From contig CAYWAP010000037.1 of assembly GCA_964456525.1 (NCBI GenBank), positions 1 through 17,389 on the forward strand: a DNA stretch of 17,389 nucleotides, in the 5' to 3' direction. The notes under the pieces are model-generated. The model had not been told where the DNA came from and ran no database searches. It worked only from the letters and a program-made list of their open reading frames with translations. Positions 6,373 to 12,800 of the stretch are shown in pieces (position 1 is the stretch's first letter; the number at the start of each line of letters is the position of its first letter). The DNA is from Onthomonas sp964456525 (GTDB lineage: Bacteria > Bacillota > Clostridia > Oscillospirales > Oscillospiraceae). The translations under genes were made by a program, and so were the position numbers.

Positions 6373-7626
6373 CTACATTCCCCTGGGCCGCTTCCCGGCC
6401 CGCGCACTTCCACGCATCACCACCGTACTCACAAAGTACCGCACCGCGTCCATGCAGTGGTCATGGTCTTTCACCGGCTTGTCCACCCCCATTGCCGCAG
6501 CCGTCTCATCCCAGACATAGGAGCGAAACTCCTGAATTGTGTTCACGCACGTATCGGAAAAGGCCAGCTTTCCCTCCCGTAGCAGCTCACTGACCCATCG
6601 GATGCCGTCCAGCACCCGGTTGTCCGCACTCTGCACAGACAGCCCCTTTTTTCTCACTTCTGTGATAAAGCTGGCCGCCGACGGGTCTATTATCACCGAA
6701 CGGGGATATTTTCCCGACAAAAAAAGCAGCAGGTCCTCTGCATACTCGCCATCGGTCTTTTGCCGCATCCGTTTGCGGCCGTCCCAGCAGTATTCCTTCC
6801 CACAAATCCAGCGCCCATCCCTGGCCCTCTGCCACAGCAGAAATACCGTGGGGTTCCGGGTTCCGTAATCGACGCTGATATAGCACTCGCCGCACAGATC
6901 GGGCAGCTCATGGAGCACATGCCGTTCCATGGAAAAGCCATCGTAGACCAGCCCTTCCGCCGCCACCCACAGGCCGCGCACATAGCGGTCATAAAACACC
7001 CCCGTGTACATCCGTTCATACCGAGCCCGAATGCTGTCGCTCAAAGACGGGTTGTCCTCCATCGTAAAATGCAGATACAGCACCCGCCGTTCCCGGCATC
7101 GCTTTACCCATTCCTGATAAAACCAGTGCTCCGGCCCCTCGGGATTGCAGTTGAACCAAAACTTGCTACCCTCCACACTGCACCGGGCCAGCGCCTGCTC
7201 CACAAAGGACCTGGGCATCAGCGCGACCTCGTCCAGCAGGACGCCGGAAAGGGTCATGCCTTGAATGAGCATATAGCTGCTCTCATCCTTGCCGCCGAAG
7301 AGATAGTAGGTATTGCTGTGAACCCCGTCTGATACGGTAAACCGGTTCTCGCTTCTCCGCTCCTCAAAGTGGTAAATCCCCTCCAGCCATTGCGGCGCCA
7401 AGTCGGTGACATTCCGCCGTAGGGATTCAATGGTCTTGCCGCACAGGGCAAAGCGCGCGCCGTCAAAGGAAGTCATGCTCCACAGCAGAAACCCCACCGT
7501 CATGGACAGGGTCTTTCCGCTGCGCACACTGCCCTCACAGAGAATCCCGTCAAATCCCCGGAACTTCTCCCGCTTCCACCAGGTCATGGTCAGCCGCTGT
7601 CTGGGACTGAAGCTCCGGTATTGCAT
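6373..7626 (-). CDS. Phage terminase large subunit (ATPase/nuclease)
   Basis: A 417-residue packaging motor. Visible motifs are Walker A GSVRSGKT (residues 32-39), Walker B GVLLDEVALMP with D132/E133, and the coupling-type motif FNCNPEGP (158-165). The C-terminal RNase H-like nuclease has acidic residues at D253 (SVDYGTRNPT), D315 (VIIDPSAASF) and D389/D393 (HDHCMDAVRY). AGGAG lies 6 nt before the ATG. The start overlaps the small terminase gene by 77 nt in another frame, so the two are probably translationally coupled. It pumps and cuts concatemeric DNA at the portal. All catalytic positions appear intact, so the gene does not look decayed. Confidence 0.94.
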   Translation of the reverse strand: MQYRSFSPRQRLTMTWWKREKFRGFDGILCEGSVRSGKTLSMTVGFLLWSMTSFDGARFALCGKTIESLRRNVTDLAPQWLEGIYHFEERRSENRFTVSDGVHSNTYYLFGGKDESSYMLIQGMTLSGVLLDEVALMPRSFVEQALARCSVEGSKFWFNCNPEGPEHWFYQEWVKRCRERRVLYLHFTMEDNPSLSDSIRARYERMYTGVFYDRYVRGLWVAAEGLVYDGFSMERHVLHELPDLCGECYISVDYGTRNPTVFLLWQRARDGRWICGKEYCWDGRKRMRQKTDGEYAEDLLLFLSGKYPRSVIIDPSAASFITEVRKKGLSVQSADNRVLDGIRWVSELLREGKLAFSDTCVNTIQEFRSYVWDETAAAMGVDKPVKDHDHCMDAVRYFVSTVVMRGSARAGKRPRGM

Positions 7627-8053
7627 CCAGCTCTCCTCTCTCCTCTTCCTCCAACTTGAGGGACAAATTGTTTTCCTTTTTTGCCCCGCCTGCGTTGCCG
7701 TCGCCCCACTGGTCCGGCCTTCTCTTTTTCAGCCACATGGAGATGGCGCTCATATCCGGCCCCACCTGCTTGACGGTTTCAACCTCCTTGCGCTCTCCCT
7801 TTGCGCTGATCTCCACCTTTCGCTCCACGTTTTCATAGCCCAGCGCCTTTTTCAGCAGGGCGTCCTCCACCCGATAGTCCATGGAGTTGTCCAATGCCTC
7901 CCGGATGGCCGTGTAACGTCTCTTCCAGGTTCGCAGCACGGCTTCGGAAACGCCCATTCGCTCTGCAATGTCCGCCTCCCCCAAACCCTCTCGCACCCAA
8001 CCGCGCAGCAGCACCAGCCCCTCCTGTGTCTGCCATCGATCCGCTCGTTTCAT
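7550..8053 (-). CDS. Phage terminase small subunit
   Basis: A 167-residue DNA-recognition subunit. It has an N-terminal helix-turn-helix (about 25-48, EADIAERMGVSEAVLRTWKR), a central helical and charged oligomerisation region, the signature-like MWLKKRRPDQW (106-116) that is common in small terminases, and an acidic C-terminus. GGAGG is 6 nt before the ATG at 8053. It is the first gene of the minus-strand phage operon and lies about 25 nt downstream of the predicted transcription start. It selects pac or cos DNA and loads the large subunit. The HTH alone could suggest a regulator, but the overlap with the large terminase and the RRPDQW motif settle it. Confidence 0.85.
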   Translation of the reverse strand: MKRADRWQTQEGLVLLRGWVREGLGEADIAERMGVSEAVLRTWKRRYTAIREALDNSMDYRVEDALLKKALGYENVERKVEISAKGERKEVETVKQVGPDMSAISMWLKKRRPDQWGDGNAGGAKKENNLSLKLEEEERGELDAIPELQSQTAADHDLVEAGEVPGI

Positions 8054-8084
8054 CCGCTTCCTCCTCCCTGGTCTGGATGGGTTG

Positions 8085-8112
8085 ATTATAACACATCTGT
8101 TCTATAATTCAA
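8085..8112 (-). promoter_or_regulatory. Sigma-A promoter of the phage structural operon
   Basis: On the minus strand, TTGAAT (8107-8112) and TATAAT (8085-8090) are 16 bp apart, with a TG extension just before the -10 (TGTTATAAT). Transcription would start near 8078, about 25 nt before the small terminase ATG. It is a near-consensus promoter with no intervening gene. Confidence 0.75.
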
Positions 8113-8161
8113 CTTGCAATTTTCATTTTTCTTCTTATGTATCCCATTTTAACGCATATTT

Positions 8162-8193
8162 CATGTATGATATGCGCATATAGTGCATACATG
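8162..8193. promoter_or_regulatory. Operator-like nested inverted repeat upstream of the terminase promoter
   Basis: CATGTATG (8162-8169) and CATACATG (8186-8193) are exact inverted repeats. They surround the perfect 12-bp palindrome ATATGCGCATAT (8170-8181). A further GCATAT lies at 8154-8159. The cluster is 50-80 bp upstream of the -35 element, a fitting position for an activator site or a repressor-looping site. No regulator gene is visible in the window. Confidence 0.5.
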
Positions 8194-8483
8194 CCCCACC
8201 CTTCCAGAATTTACCGCGTATTTTCACCCCCGCGCGGTTTCAAACTAAAGCTGAATTTTCCATCCAGACCTTGTTTGAAACATGTCAACATGCCCAAGTG
8301 ACGGGTCTTTTTCCGCCATAGGATGTTGATTTTCCTTGCAATCTACAGAGGATTGGGGTGTCAAATCGCCTTATCTGACGAAAAAGTCCCTCACCATTGG
8401 TCACATTTCTCATGTTCAAGCAGGGCCTAACAGCAGTTTGCGGCCAGCTTCGCTGGTCATTTCAAACGAAAGGACTGATCTTC

Positions 8484-9152
8484 ATGCAGCAGCGCTGCCG
8501 CTCACGCATCGCGGTCGTGATGCTCTTCCTATTTCTCATCGCCGTCCTTCTCTTTCCGAGAGCCGACGCCGCCACCTACCGCCAGGGCTCTTCCGGCGCC
8601 ACAGTCACCACGATTCAGACAAAATTGAAAAACTGGGGCTACTACGACGGAATCATAGACGGTATCTACGGCAGTGCCACTGTGGCCGCCGTAAAATACT
8701 TTCAAAATTCCAACGGCCTGACGGCAGACGGGGTTGCTGGCCCATCCACGCTGGAGGCAATGGGGATTTACTCCACCTCCACCAATGACACCGTCCTCAA
8801 CGACAGCGACTTCAACCTTCTGGCGCGGGTCATCTCTGCGGAGGCCCGGGGCGAGCCATATACGGGACAGGTTGCCGTGGGCGCGGTGATCTTGAACCGC
8901 ATTGCCCATCCGTCCTTCCCCAATTCCGTCGCCGGCGTCGTCTATGAGCCGGGCGCCTTCACCTGTATGGTGGACGGACAAATCGATGAACCCGTCGCCG
9001 ACTCCGCCTACCAGGCGGCCCGGGACGCCCTAAACGGCAGCGATCCCACCGGCGGCGCCATCTATTATTTTAACCCCGTCACCGCCACAAGCGCCTGGAT
9101 CTGGAGCCGGCCTCTGATTACCGTCATCGGCTCCCACCGGTTCTGCGCATAA
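8484..9152 (+). CDS. sleB: SleB-type cell wall hydrolase (spore cortex-lytic enzyme)
   Basis: A 222-residue secreted protein. It has a signal peptide (MQQRCRSRI plus a hydrophobic core, probable cleavage after ADA at about residue 29) and a peptidoglycan-binding domain (33-92: RQGSSGATVTTIQTKLKNWG, DGIYGSATVAAV, DGVAGPSTLEAMG). The C-terminal hydrolase_2 domain (110-221) carries the hallmark ISAEARGEPYTGQVAVGAVI, with E120 as expected catalytic glutamate, and TSAWIWSRP...IGSHRFC at the end. SleB enzymes are lytic transglycosylases that open the muramic-lactam cortex during germination. GAAAGGA lies 9 nt before the ATG; an in-frame upstream TTG at 8397 has no ribosome binding site. It is transcribed away from the phage cluster, so it is probably chromosomal, though phage lysins of this family exist. 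Confidence 0.86.
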   Translation: MQQRCRSRIAVVMLFLFLIAVLLFPRADAATYRQGSSGATVTTIQTKLKNWGYYDGIIDGIYGSATVAAVKYFQNSNGLTADGVAGPSTLEAMGIYSTSTNDTVLNDSDFNLLARVISAEARGEPYTGQVAVGAVILNRIAHPSFPNSVAGVVYEPGAFTCMVDGQIDEPVADSAYQAARDALNGSDPTGGAIYYFNPVTATSAWIWSRPLITVIGSHRFCA

Positions 9153-9173
9153 CACCAAACCATCAAAAACAAG

Positions 9174-9220
9174 GGGAACAGACCGAAATGCAGCTGTTGT
9201 ATTTCGGTCTGTTCCCTTTT
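9174..9220 (+). terminator. Strong rho-independent terminator after sleB
   Basis: GGGAACAGACCGAAAT (9174-9189) pairs perfectly over 16 bp with ATTTCGGTCTGTTCCC (9201-9216) around an 11-nt loop, followed by TTTT. It starts 21 nt after the sleB stop. Confidence 0.93.
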
Positions 9221-9257
9221 ATCATCCGCCCAAATGCGGGGAAATATGAGATTCCAT

Positions 9258-9286
9258 TTGCACTTTTTCCCAAAGGGGCGTATACT
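9258..9286 (+). promoter_or_regulatory. Sigma-A promoter of the ymdB-lepB-NUDIX operon
   Basis: TTGCAC (9258-9263), a 17-bp spacer and TATACT (9281-9286). The predicted start is near 9293, about 30 nt before the ymdB ATG and just after the sleB terminator. Confidence 0.78.
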
Positions 9287-9323
9287 GTTTTTATTCTGAA
9301 CGTACAGCGAAAGGGTATCACCT

Positions 9324-10109
9324 ATGCTTCTCCATATTTTGGCAGTGGGCGACGTCGTCTCCGAAAGCGGTCTGGATTACCTCACCTGCCACCTCCGCTC
9401 TTTGAAGCGCCTGCACAGCATCGACTTCACCGTGGTCAACGGGGAAAACGCCGCCGGGGTCGGTATTACCCCCCGTCAGGCAGAGCACCTGTTTAACGCA
9501 GGCGCCGATGTCATGACCCTTGGCAACCACGCCTGGAGCAAAATTCAAATCACGAATTTTTTGGAGGATAACCGGTACGCCCTCCGTCCGGCCAACTTTG
9601 CCAGCCGGCTGCCCGGCCGGGGCTGGGGTATCTTCGAGGGTCCCCGGGGCTCCCGCATCGCCGTTATCAATCTCGTCGGACGGGTGTCCATGGATCCCAA
9701 TGTGGACAACCCCTTCACCACGGCGGACGCCATCCTGAAACAATTGGATGGTGAGGCGGACGTTGTGCTGGTGGATTTTCACGCCGAGGCCACCAGCGAA
9801 AAGCTGGCCATGGGCTGGTATCTGGACGGACGGGTTTCCGCCCTCTGGGGCACCCATACCCATGTCCCCACCGCCGACCCCCAGCTCCTCCCCAGGGGAA
9901 CCGGCTATATCACCGACCTGGGCATGACCGGCCCTTCCCAATCGGTGCTTGGCATCCGTCCCGAGGACTCCATCAATAAATTTTTGGGCGGCCTTCCCCG
10001 CCATTATGAGGCGGCAAAGGGGCCATGCAAAATGAACGCCGTCCTTTTCACTGTAGACACTCAGACCCGCCGCTGCACCGCAGTGGAACGCATTGATATT
10101 TCCGATTGA
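9324..10109 (+). CDS. ymdB: YmdB-family metallophosphoesterase
   Basis: A 261-residue cytosolic protein of the TIGR00282/YmdB family, whose usual length is about 260. The dinuclear metal ligands are all visible: D10 (AVGDV), E41 and N42 (NGENAAG), N68/H69 (TLGNHAW), H153 (VDFHAEATSEK), H178 and H180 (WGTHTHVPT). The GYITDLGMTGP signature follows. Bacillus subtilis YmdB hydrolyses 2',3'-cyclic nucleotides and affects mRNA levels, biofilm and developmental choices; here that role is by homology. AAGGG lies 8 nt before the ATG. It heads an operon with lepB (15 nt apart) and the NUDIX gene. Confidence 0.92.
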   Translation: MLLHILAVGDVVSESGLDYLTCHLRSLKRLHSIDFTVVNGENAAGVGITPRQAEHLFNAGADVMTLGNHAWSKIQITNFLEDNRYALRPANFASRLPGRGWGIFEGPRGSRIAVINLVGRVSMDPNVDNPFTTADAILKQLDGEADVVLVDFHAEATSEKLAMGWYLDGRVSALWGTHTHVPTADPQLLPRGTGYITDLGMTGPSQSVLGIRPEDSINKFLGGLPRHYEAAKGPCKMNAVLFTVDTQTRRCTAVERIDISD

Positions 10110-10124
10110 TTCCGGAGGCAATCC

Positions 10125-10718
10125 ATGAGCAATCAAACCAAACTTCCCCGGCCATCCTGGCATCAAAGTCTCTATGAGTGGATCGAGACGTTAACTGCGG
10201 TGGTGGCCTTTGTCGTCCTGCTGTTCACCTTCTTTTTCATGGTCATTGGCGTCTCTGGCAACAGCATGTATCCCACCCTTCACGATCAGGATCTGCTGTT
10301 GGTTCAGCGCATCGCCTATACGCCGGAGCAGGGGGATATTGTCATCCTCCGCAAGGATACCTTTACGGACCAGGCCATTGTCAAGCGCGTCATCGCCACC
10401 GAAGGCCAGAGCGTGGAAATTGACTATGACACCAACACCGTCTATGTAGATGGCGTAGCTCTGGAGGAAGATTATCTGAATTTCACCAACGACGGCTTAG
10501 ATCTCTCCCTTTATGGAGATGATTACATGGTAGAGCGCCAGGGCATGGTCTATTCCAGCTTTGTTGTCCCCGAAAATTGTATCTTTGTCATGGGCGACAA
10601 CCGCAACGGCTCCACAGACAGCCGCTATGCCGAACTTGGCATGGTAGACACCCGTTATGTCATCGGCAAAGCCATCGCCGTGTTTTTCCCCTTTAGCGAC
10701 GCCAAACTTTTGAATTGA
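10125..10718 (+). CDS. lepB: Signal peptidase I
   Basis: A 197-residue type I signal peptidase of Gram-positive length with one N-terminal membrane segment (about 21-43, LTAVVAFVVLLFTFFFMVIG). The catalytic Ser47 is in GNSMYPTL and the general-base Lys87 in AIVKRVIA. Box E is MGDNRNGSTDSR (156-167), and the C-terminus (VIGKAIAVFFPF) is typical. It cuts signal peptides of secreted proteins at the outer face of the membrane. GGAGG lies 6 nt before the ATG, 15 nt after ymdB. The NUDIX ATG follows 9 nt after its stop. All catalytic residues are intact. Confidence 0.95.
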   Translation: MSNQTKLPRPSWHQSLYEWIETLTAVVAFVVLLFTFFFMVIGVSGNSMYPTLHDQDLLLVQRIAYTPEQGDIVILRKDTFTDQAIVKRVIATEGQSVEIDYDTNTVYVDGVALEEDYLNFTNDGLDLSLYGDDYMVERQGMVYSSFVVPENCIFVMGDNRNGSTDSRYAELGMVDTRYVIGKAIAVFFPFSDAKLLN

Positions 10719-10727
10719 GGTTTTTCT

Positions 10728-11297
10728 ATGCCCGAATACGTCGATCTCTACGACCAGAATCATCAGGCCACCGGCCGTGTCCATGACCGCGCCCTCCCCC
10801 TGCCGGAGGGCGCCTGCACCATGGTCGTCTCATACTGGGTGCGCGACGCCGCGGGCCGTCTGCTGCTGGAGCAGCGCAGTCCTCAAAAGTACTGGTTTCC
10901 CGGCCTTTGGGAGTGCGGCGGCGGCGGAGCGCAGGCCGGTGAAACCGGTTATGACGCCGTCACCCGGGAACTGACCGAGGAGACCGGTCTGACCCCGCCC
11001 CCCACCGCCTGGCGTTTTCTGGGCGAGCTGGAAAACCGGGAAAGCCTTTATGACGAAACCCTGGATCGTGAGGTTTTCTTTCACCATTGGAACCTGACCT
11101 ATCTGGTCACGCTGGACACGGAGCAGCCCCCGCTGCACCTCCAATCCGATGAGATCGCCGGTTTCCGCTGGTTCACCCCGGAAGAGCTGGACGCCTTTTG
11201 TGAAACAGGTTCTGTCACCGCCTATTCCCGCCGCCTGTGGAAAACCTACCGCGGCCTGCTCACCTCCCCCATTCCAAATACAAAAAAGAGATCCTAG
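10728..11297 (+). CDS. NUDIX hydrolase, IPP-isomerase-like subfamily
   Basis: A 189-residue protein with a complete Nudix box G-x5-E-x7-REL-x-EE-x-G-L at residues 66-88 (GGAQAGE...RELTEETGL), preceded by LLLEQRSPQKYWFPGLWECGG. The start MPEYVDLYDQNHQATGRVHDRALP and the WFTPEELDAF near the C-terminus resemble NUDIX enzymes related to isopentenyl-diphosphate isomerase/YfcD. The family hydrolyses or isomerises diphosphate compounds using Mg2+; the substrate here is unknown. The GAGG that serves as its ribosome binding site overlaps the lepB stop codon, with a 7-nt spacer, so it is probably translationally coupled to lepB. A true IPP isomerase cannot be excluded, but the protein is better treated as a hydrolase of unknown substrate. 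Confidence 0.86.
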   Translation: MPEYVDLYDQNHQATGRVHDRALPLPEGACTMVVSYWVRDAAGRLLLEQRSPQKYWFPGLWECGGGGAQAGETGYDAVTRELTEETGLTPPPTAWRFLGELENRESLYDETLDREVFFHHWNLTYLVTLDTEQPPLHLQSDEIAGFRWFTPEELDAFCETGSVTAYSRRLWKTYRGLLTSPIPNTKKRS

Positions 11298-11317
11298 CCT
11301 GTCAATTTTCCCTTTTC

Positions 11318-11377
11318 GGCCCTGGTTGGAAATCAGAGATGTGACCAATGGCGCGGATTTTTCCGCCGGACAGGGCC
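11318..11377. other. Possible three-way-junction RNA downstream of the NUDIX gene
   Basis: GGCCCTG (11318-11324) pairs with CAGGGCC (11371-11377). Inside are GTTGG/CCAAT (11325-11329 and 11345-11349) and GCGGA/TCCGC (11353-11357 and 11362-11366, TTTT loop). No U-run follows, so it does not look like a terminator, and it matches no riboswitch consensus that I recall. It lies in the 198-nt space before the aldo/keto reductase. Confidence 0.35.
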
Positions 11378-11419
11378 ATTTGACGCAGCAATATTTGGTC
11401 TATTGTAAAGAAGCCTGGC

Positions 11420-11451
11420 CCAGTACGGCGGGAAACGCCCCGCCGTACTGG
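11420..11451. other. Perfect 13-bp hairpin upstream of the aldo/keto reductase
   Basis: CCAGTACGGCGGG (11420-11432) and CCCGCCGTACTGG (11439-11451) are exact inverted repeats around a 6-nt loop. They lie 29 nt before the AAGGAGG of the next gene. No T-run follows, so a leader structure or intergenic repeat element is more likely than a terminator. Confidence 0.8.
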
Positions 11452-11495
11452 CATGTTGGCAGTTTGCAAACAAGGCTTTAAGGAGGCTCATTTTT

Positions 11496-12683
11496 ATGCA
11501 ATATCGCACGGACAAACATGGCAGCTCCCTCTCCGTCCTGGGCTTTGGCTGTATGCGCTTTCCCCGCACCCGGTCCAAGCAGATCGACATGGCCAAAACC
11601 GAGCAGCAAATCCTCGCCGCCGCCCAGGCAGGGGTGAATTACTTCGACACCGCCTACATCTACCCCGGCAGTGAGGCCGCGCTGGGCGAAATTCTGGAAA
11701 AAAACCACCTGCGCGATCAGGTGAACATTGCCACCAAACTCCCCCACTACCTGCTGAAAAAACCCGGGGACATGGAGCGCTTCTTTCAGGAACAGCTGCA
11801 GCGGCTGCGCACAGATCACGTGGATTACTACCTGATGCACATGCTGCCGGACATCGCCACCTGGGAGCGCCTGGACAAGCTGGGCATCCGGGGCTGGCTG
11901 GCGGAGAAAGTCGCCGCCGGGGCCATCGGCAACGTGGGCTTTTCCTACCACGGCAACAGCAACACCTTTATAGAGCTGATCGACGCCTATGATTGGGATT
12001 TCTGCCAGATTCAGTACAACTATATCGACGAACACACCCAGGCAGGCCGCCGGGGGCTGGAGTATGCCCATTCCCGCGGATTGCCCGTCATCATCATGGA
12101 GCCATTGCGGGGCGGACGGCTGGTAAACCTGCTGCCGGAGCAGGCCGTGGAGCGGTTCCGGGAGGCAGACCCCAATCGCTCCCCGGCGGAGTGGGGCCTG
12201 CGGTGGCTTTACGATCAAAAGGAAGTCACCGTCGTCCTCTCCGGCATGAACAGTCTGGAAATGGTGGAGGAAAACTGCCGCGTCGCCTCCCAATCTCCCC
12301 CGGGCTGCCTGAGCGAGGCGGATTTTGCGGTCTATGCCGACGTGGTCCGGGCGATCAACCACACCGTCAAGGTCAACTGCACCGGCTGCGCTTACTGCAT
12401 GCCCTGCCCCCAGGGCGTGGATATCCCCGGCTGCTTCCGGGCCTATAATGAGCGCTACAGCGAGGGGTTCTATACCGGGATGAAGGAATATCTCATGACC
12501 ACCACCCTCCGGGGAAAACGAGCCAACGCCAGCCGCTGCATTGCGTGCGGCCGCTGTGAGCGCCACTGTCCCCAACAAATCCACATCCGGGACGAGCTAA
12601 AAAACGTCTCCAAAACCATGGAAAACCCCATCTACAAGACCGTGTCCGGCCTTGTATCCCTCTTTGGCCACTTTGACAAGTGA
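11496..12683 (+). CDS. Aldo/keto reductase with C-terminal 4Fe-4S ferredoxin domain
   Basis: A 395-residue two-domain oxidoreductase. The TIM-barrel AKR part (about 1-290) has GFGCMRFP, a candidate catalytic tetrad of D51/Y56 (FDTAYIYPGSE), K81 (IATKLP) and H115 (YYLMHML), and the SAEWGLRW and VVLSGMNS segments near the cofactor site. The C-terminal part has two cysteine clusters, CTGCAYCMPC (295-304) and CIACGRCERHC (348-358), expected to bind two 4Fe-4S clusters. This COG1453-like class is common in anaerobes; its substrate is usually unknown. A full AAGGAGG lies 9 nt before the ATG. A weak TTGACG (11380-11385) is the only promoter hint. It is convergent with the next gene across a shared terminator. 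Confidence 0.92.
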   Translation: MQYRTDKHGSSLSVLGFGCMRFPRTRSKQIDMAKTEQQILAAAQAGVNYFDTAYIYPGSEAALGEILEKNHLRDQVNIATKLPHYLLKKPGDMERFFQEQLQRLRTDHVDYYLMHMLPDIATWERLDKLGIRGWLAEKVAAGAIGNVGFSYHGNSNTFIELIDAYDWDFCQIQYNYIDEHTQAGRRGLEYAHSRGLPVIIMEPLRGGRLVNLLPEQAVERFREADPNRSPAEWGLRWLYDQKEVTVVLSGMNSLEMVEENCRVASQSPPGCLSEADFAVYADVVRAINHTVKVNCTGCAYCMPCPQGVDIPGCFRAYNERYSEGFYTGMKEYLMTTTLRGKRANASRCIACGRCERHCPQQIHIRDELKNVSKTMENPIYKTVSGLVSLFGHFDK

Positions 12684-12696
12684 ACCCCCTGTAAGC

Positions 12697-12728
12697 ACAA
12701 AAGGCTGCCCTCTCGGACAGCCTTTTGT
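12697..12728. terminator. Bidirectional terminator between convergent genes
   Basis: ACAAAAGGCTG (12697-12707) and CAGCCTTTTGT (12718-12728) form a perfect 11-bp stem with T-runs on both strands. It starts 13 nt after the aldo/keto reductase stop and lies about 75 nt past the stop of the opposing gene, so it can serve both. Confidence 0.85.
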
Positions 12729-12800
12729 CGTCTCTATTGAATTGTCACTGGTTTTCCCGCGCCAGTCCCGCTATACCGCGGCCCGGCCCACCGGGGGGAA

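Larger units (their letters stand above)
8054..8483. other. Gene-free phage/chromosome junction with palindromes
   Basis: This 430-bp AT-richer stretch holds no credible gene in either direction. It contains the structural-operon promoter, a nested palindrome at 8154-8193, a 9-bp inverted repeat GTTTCAAAC/GTTTGAAAC (8237-8245 and 8273-8281), and the small palindrome CATGTCAACATG (8281-8292). No tRNA gene or integrase is visible. The second copy needed to recognise an att core lies outside the window. Confidence 0.7.

Noticed and set aside
4686..6593. 635-codon plus-strand frame opposite the portal and terminase
   Set aside because: Antisense shadow; no ribosome binding site or recognisable domain, Ser/Pro/His-biased composition.
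8397..8483. Upstream extension of sleB from 8397
   Set aside because: The codon there is TTG without a Shine-Dalgarno, and the extra residues would precede a normal signal peptide that starts at 8484.
8054..8483. Prophage attachment site or tRNA target
   Set aside because: No tRNA fold is visible and an att core cannot be recognised from one end; only the palindromes can be stated.
11380..11408. Sigma-A promoter TTGACG with TATTGT or TTGTAA for the aldo/keto reductase
   Set aside because: The better -10 gives a 15-bp spacer, and the 17-bp alternative matches the -10 consensus poorly, so it is not listed as a feature.
11478..12584. 368-codon minus-strand frame opposite the aldo/keto reductase
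   Set aside because: Mirror of a gene with complete catalytic and iron-sulfur motifs; Gly/His/Val-rich composition typical of antisense frames.
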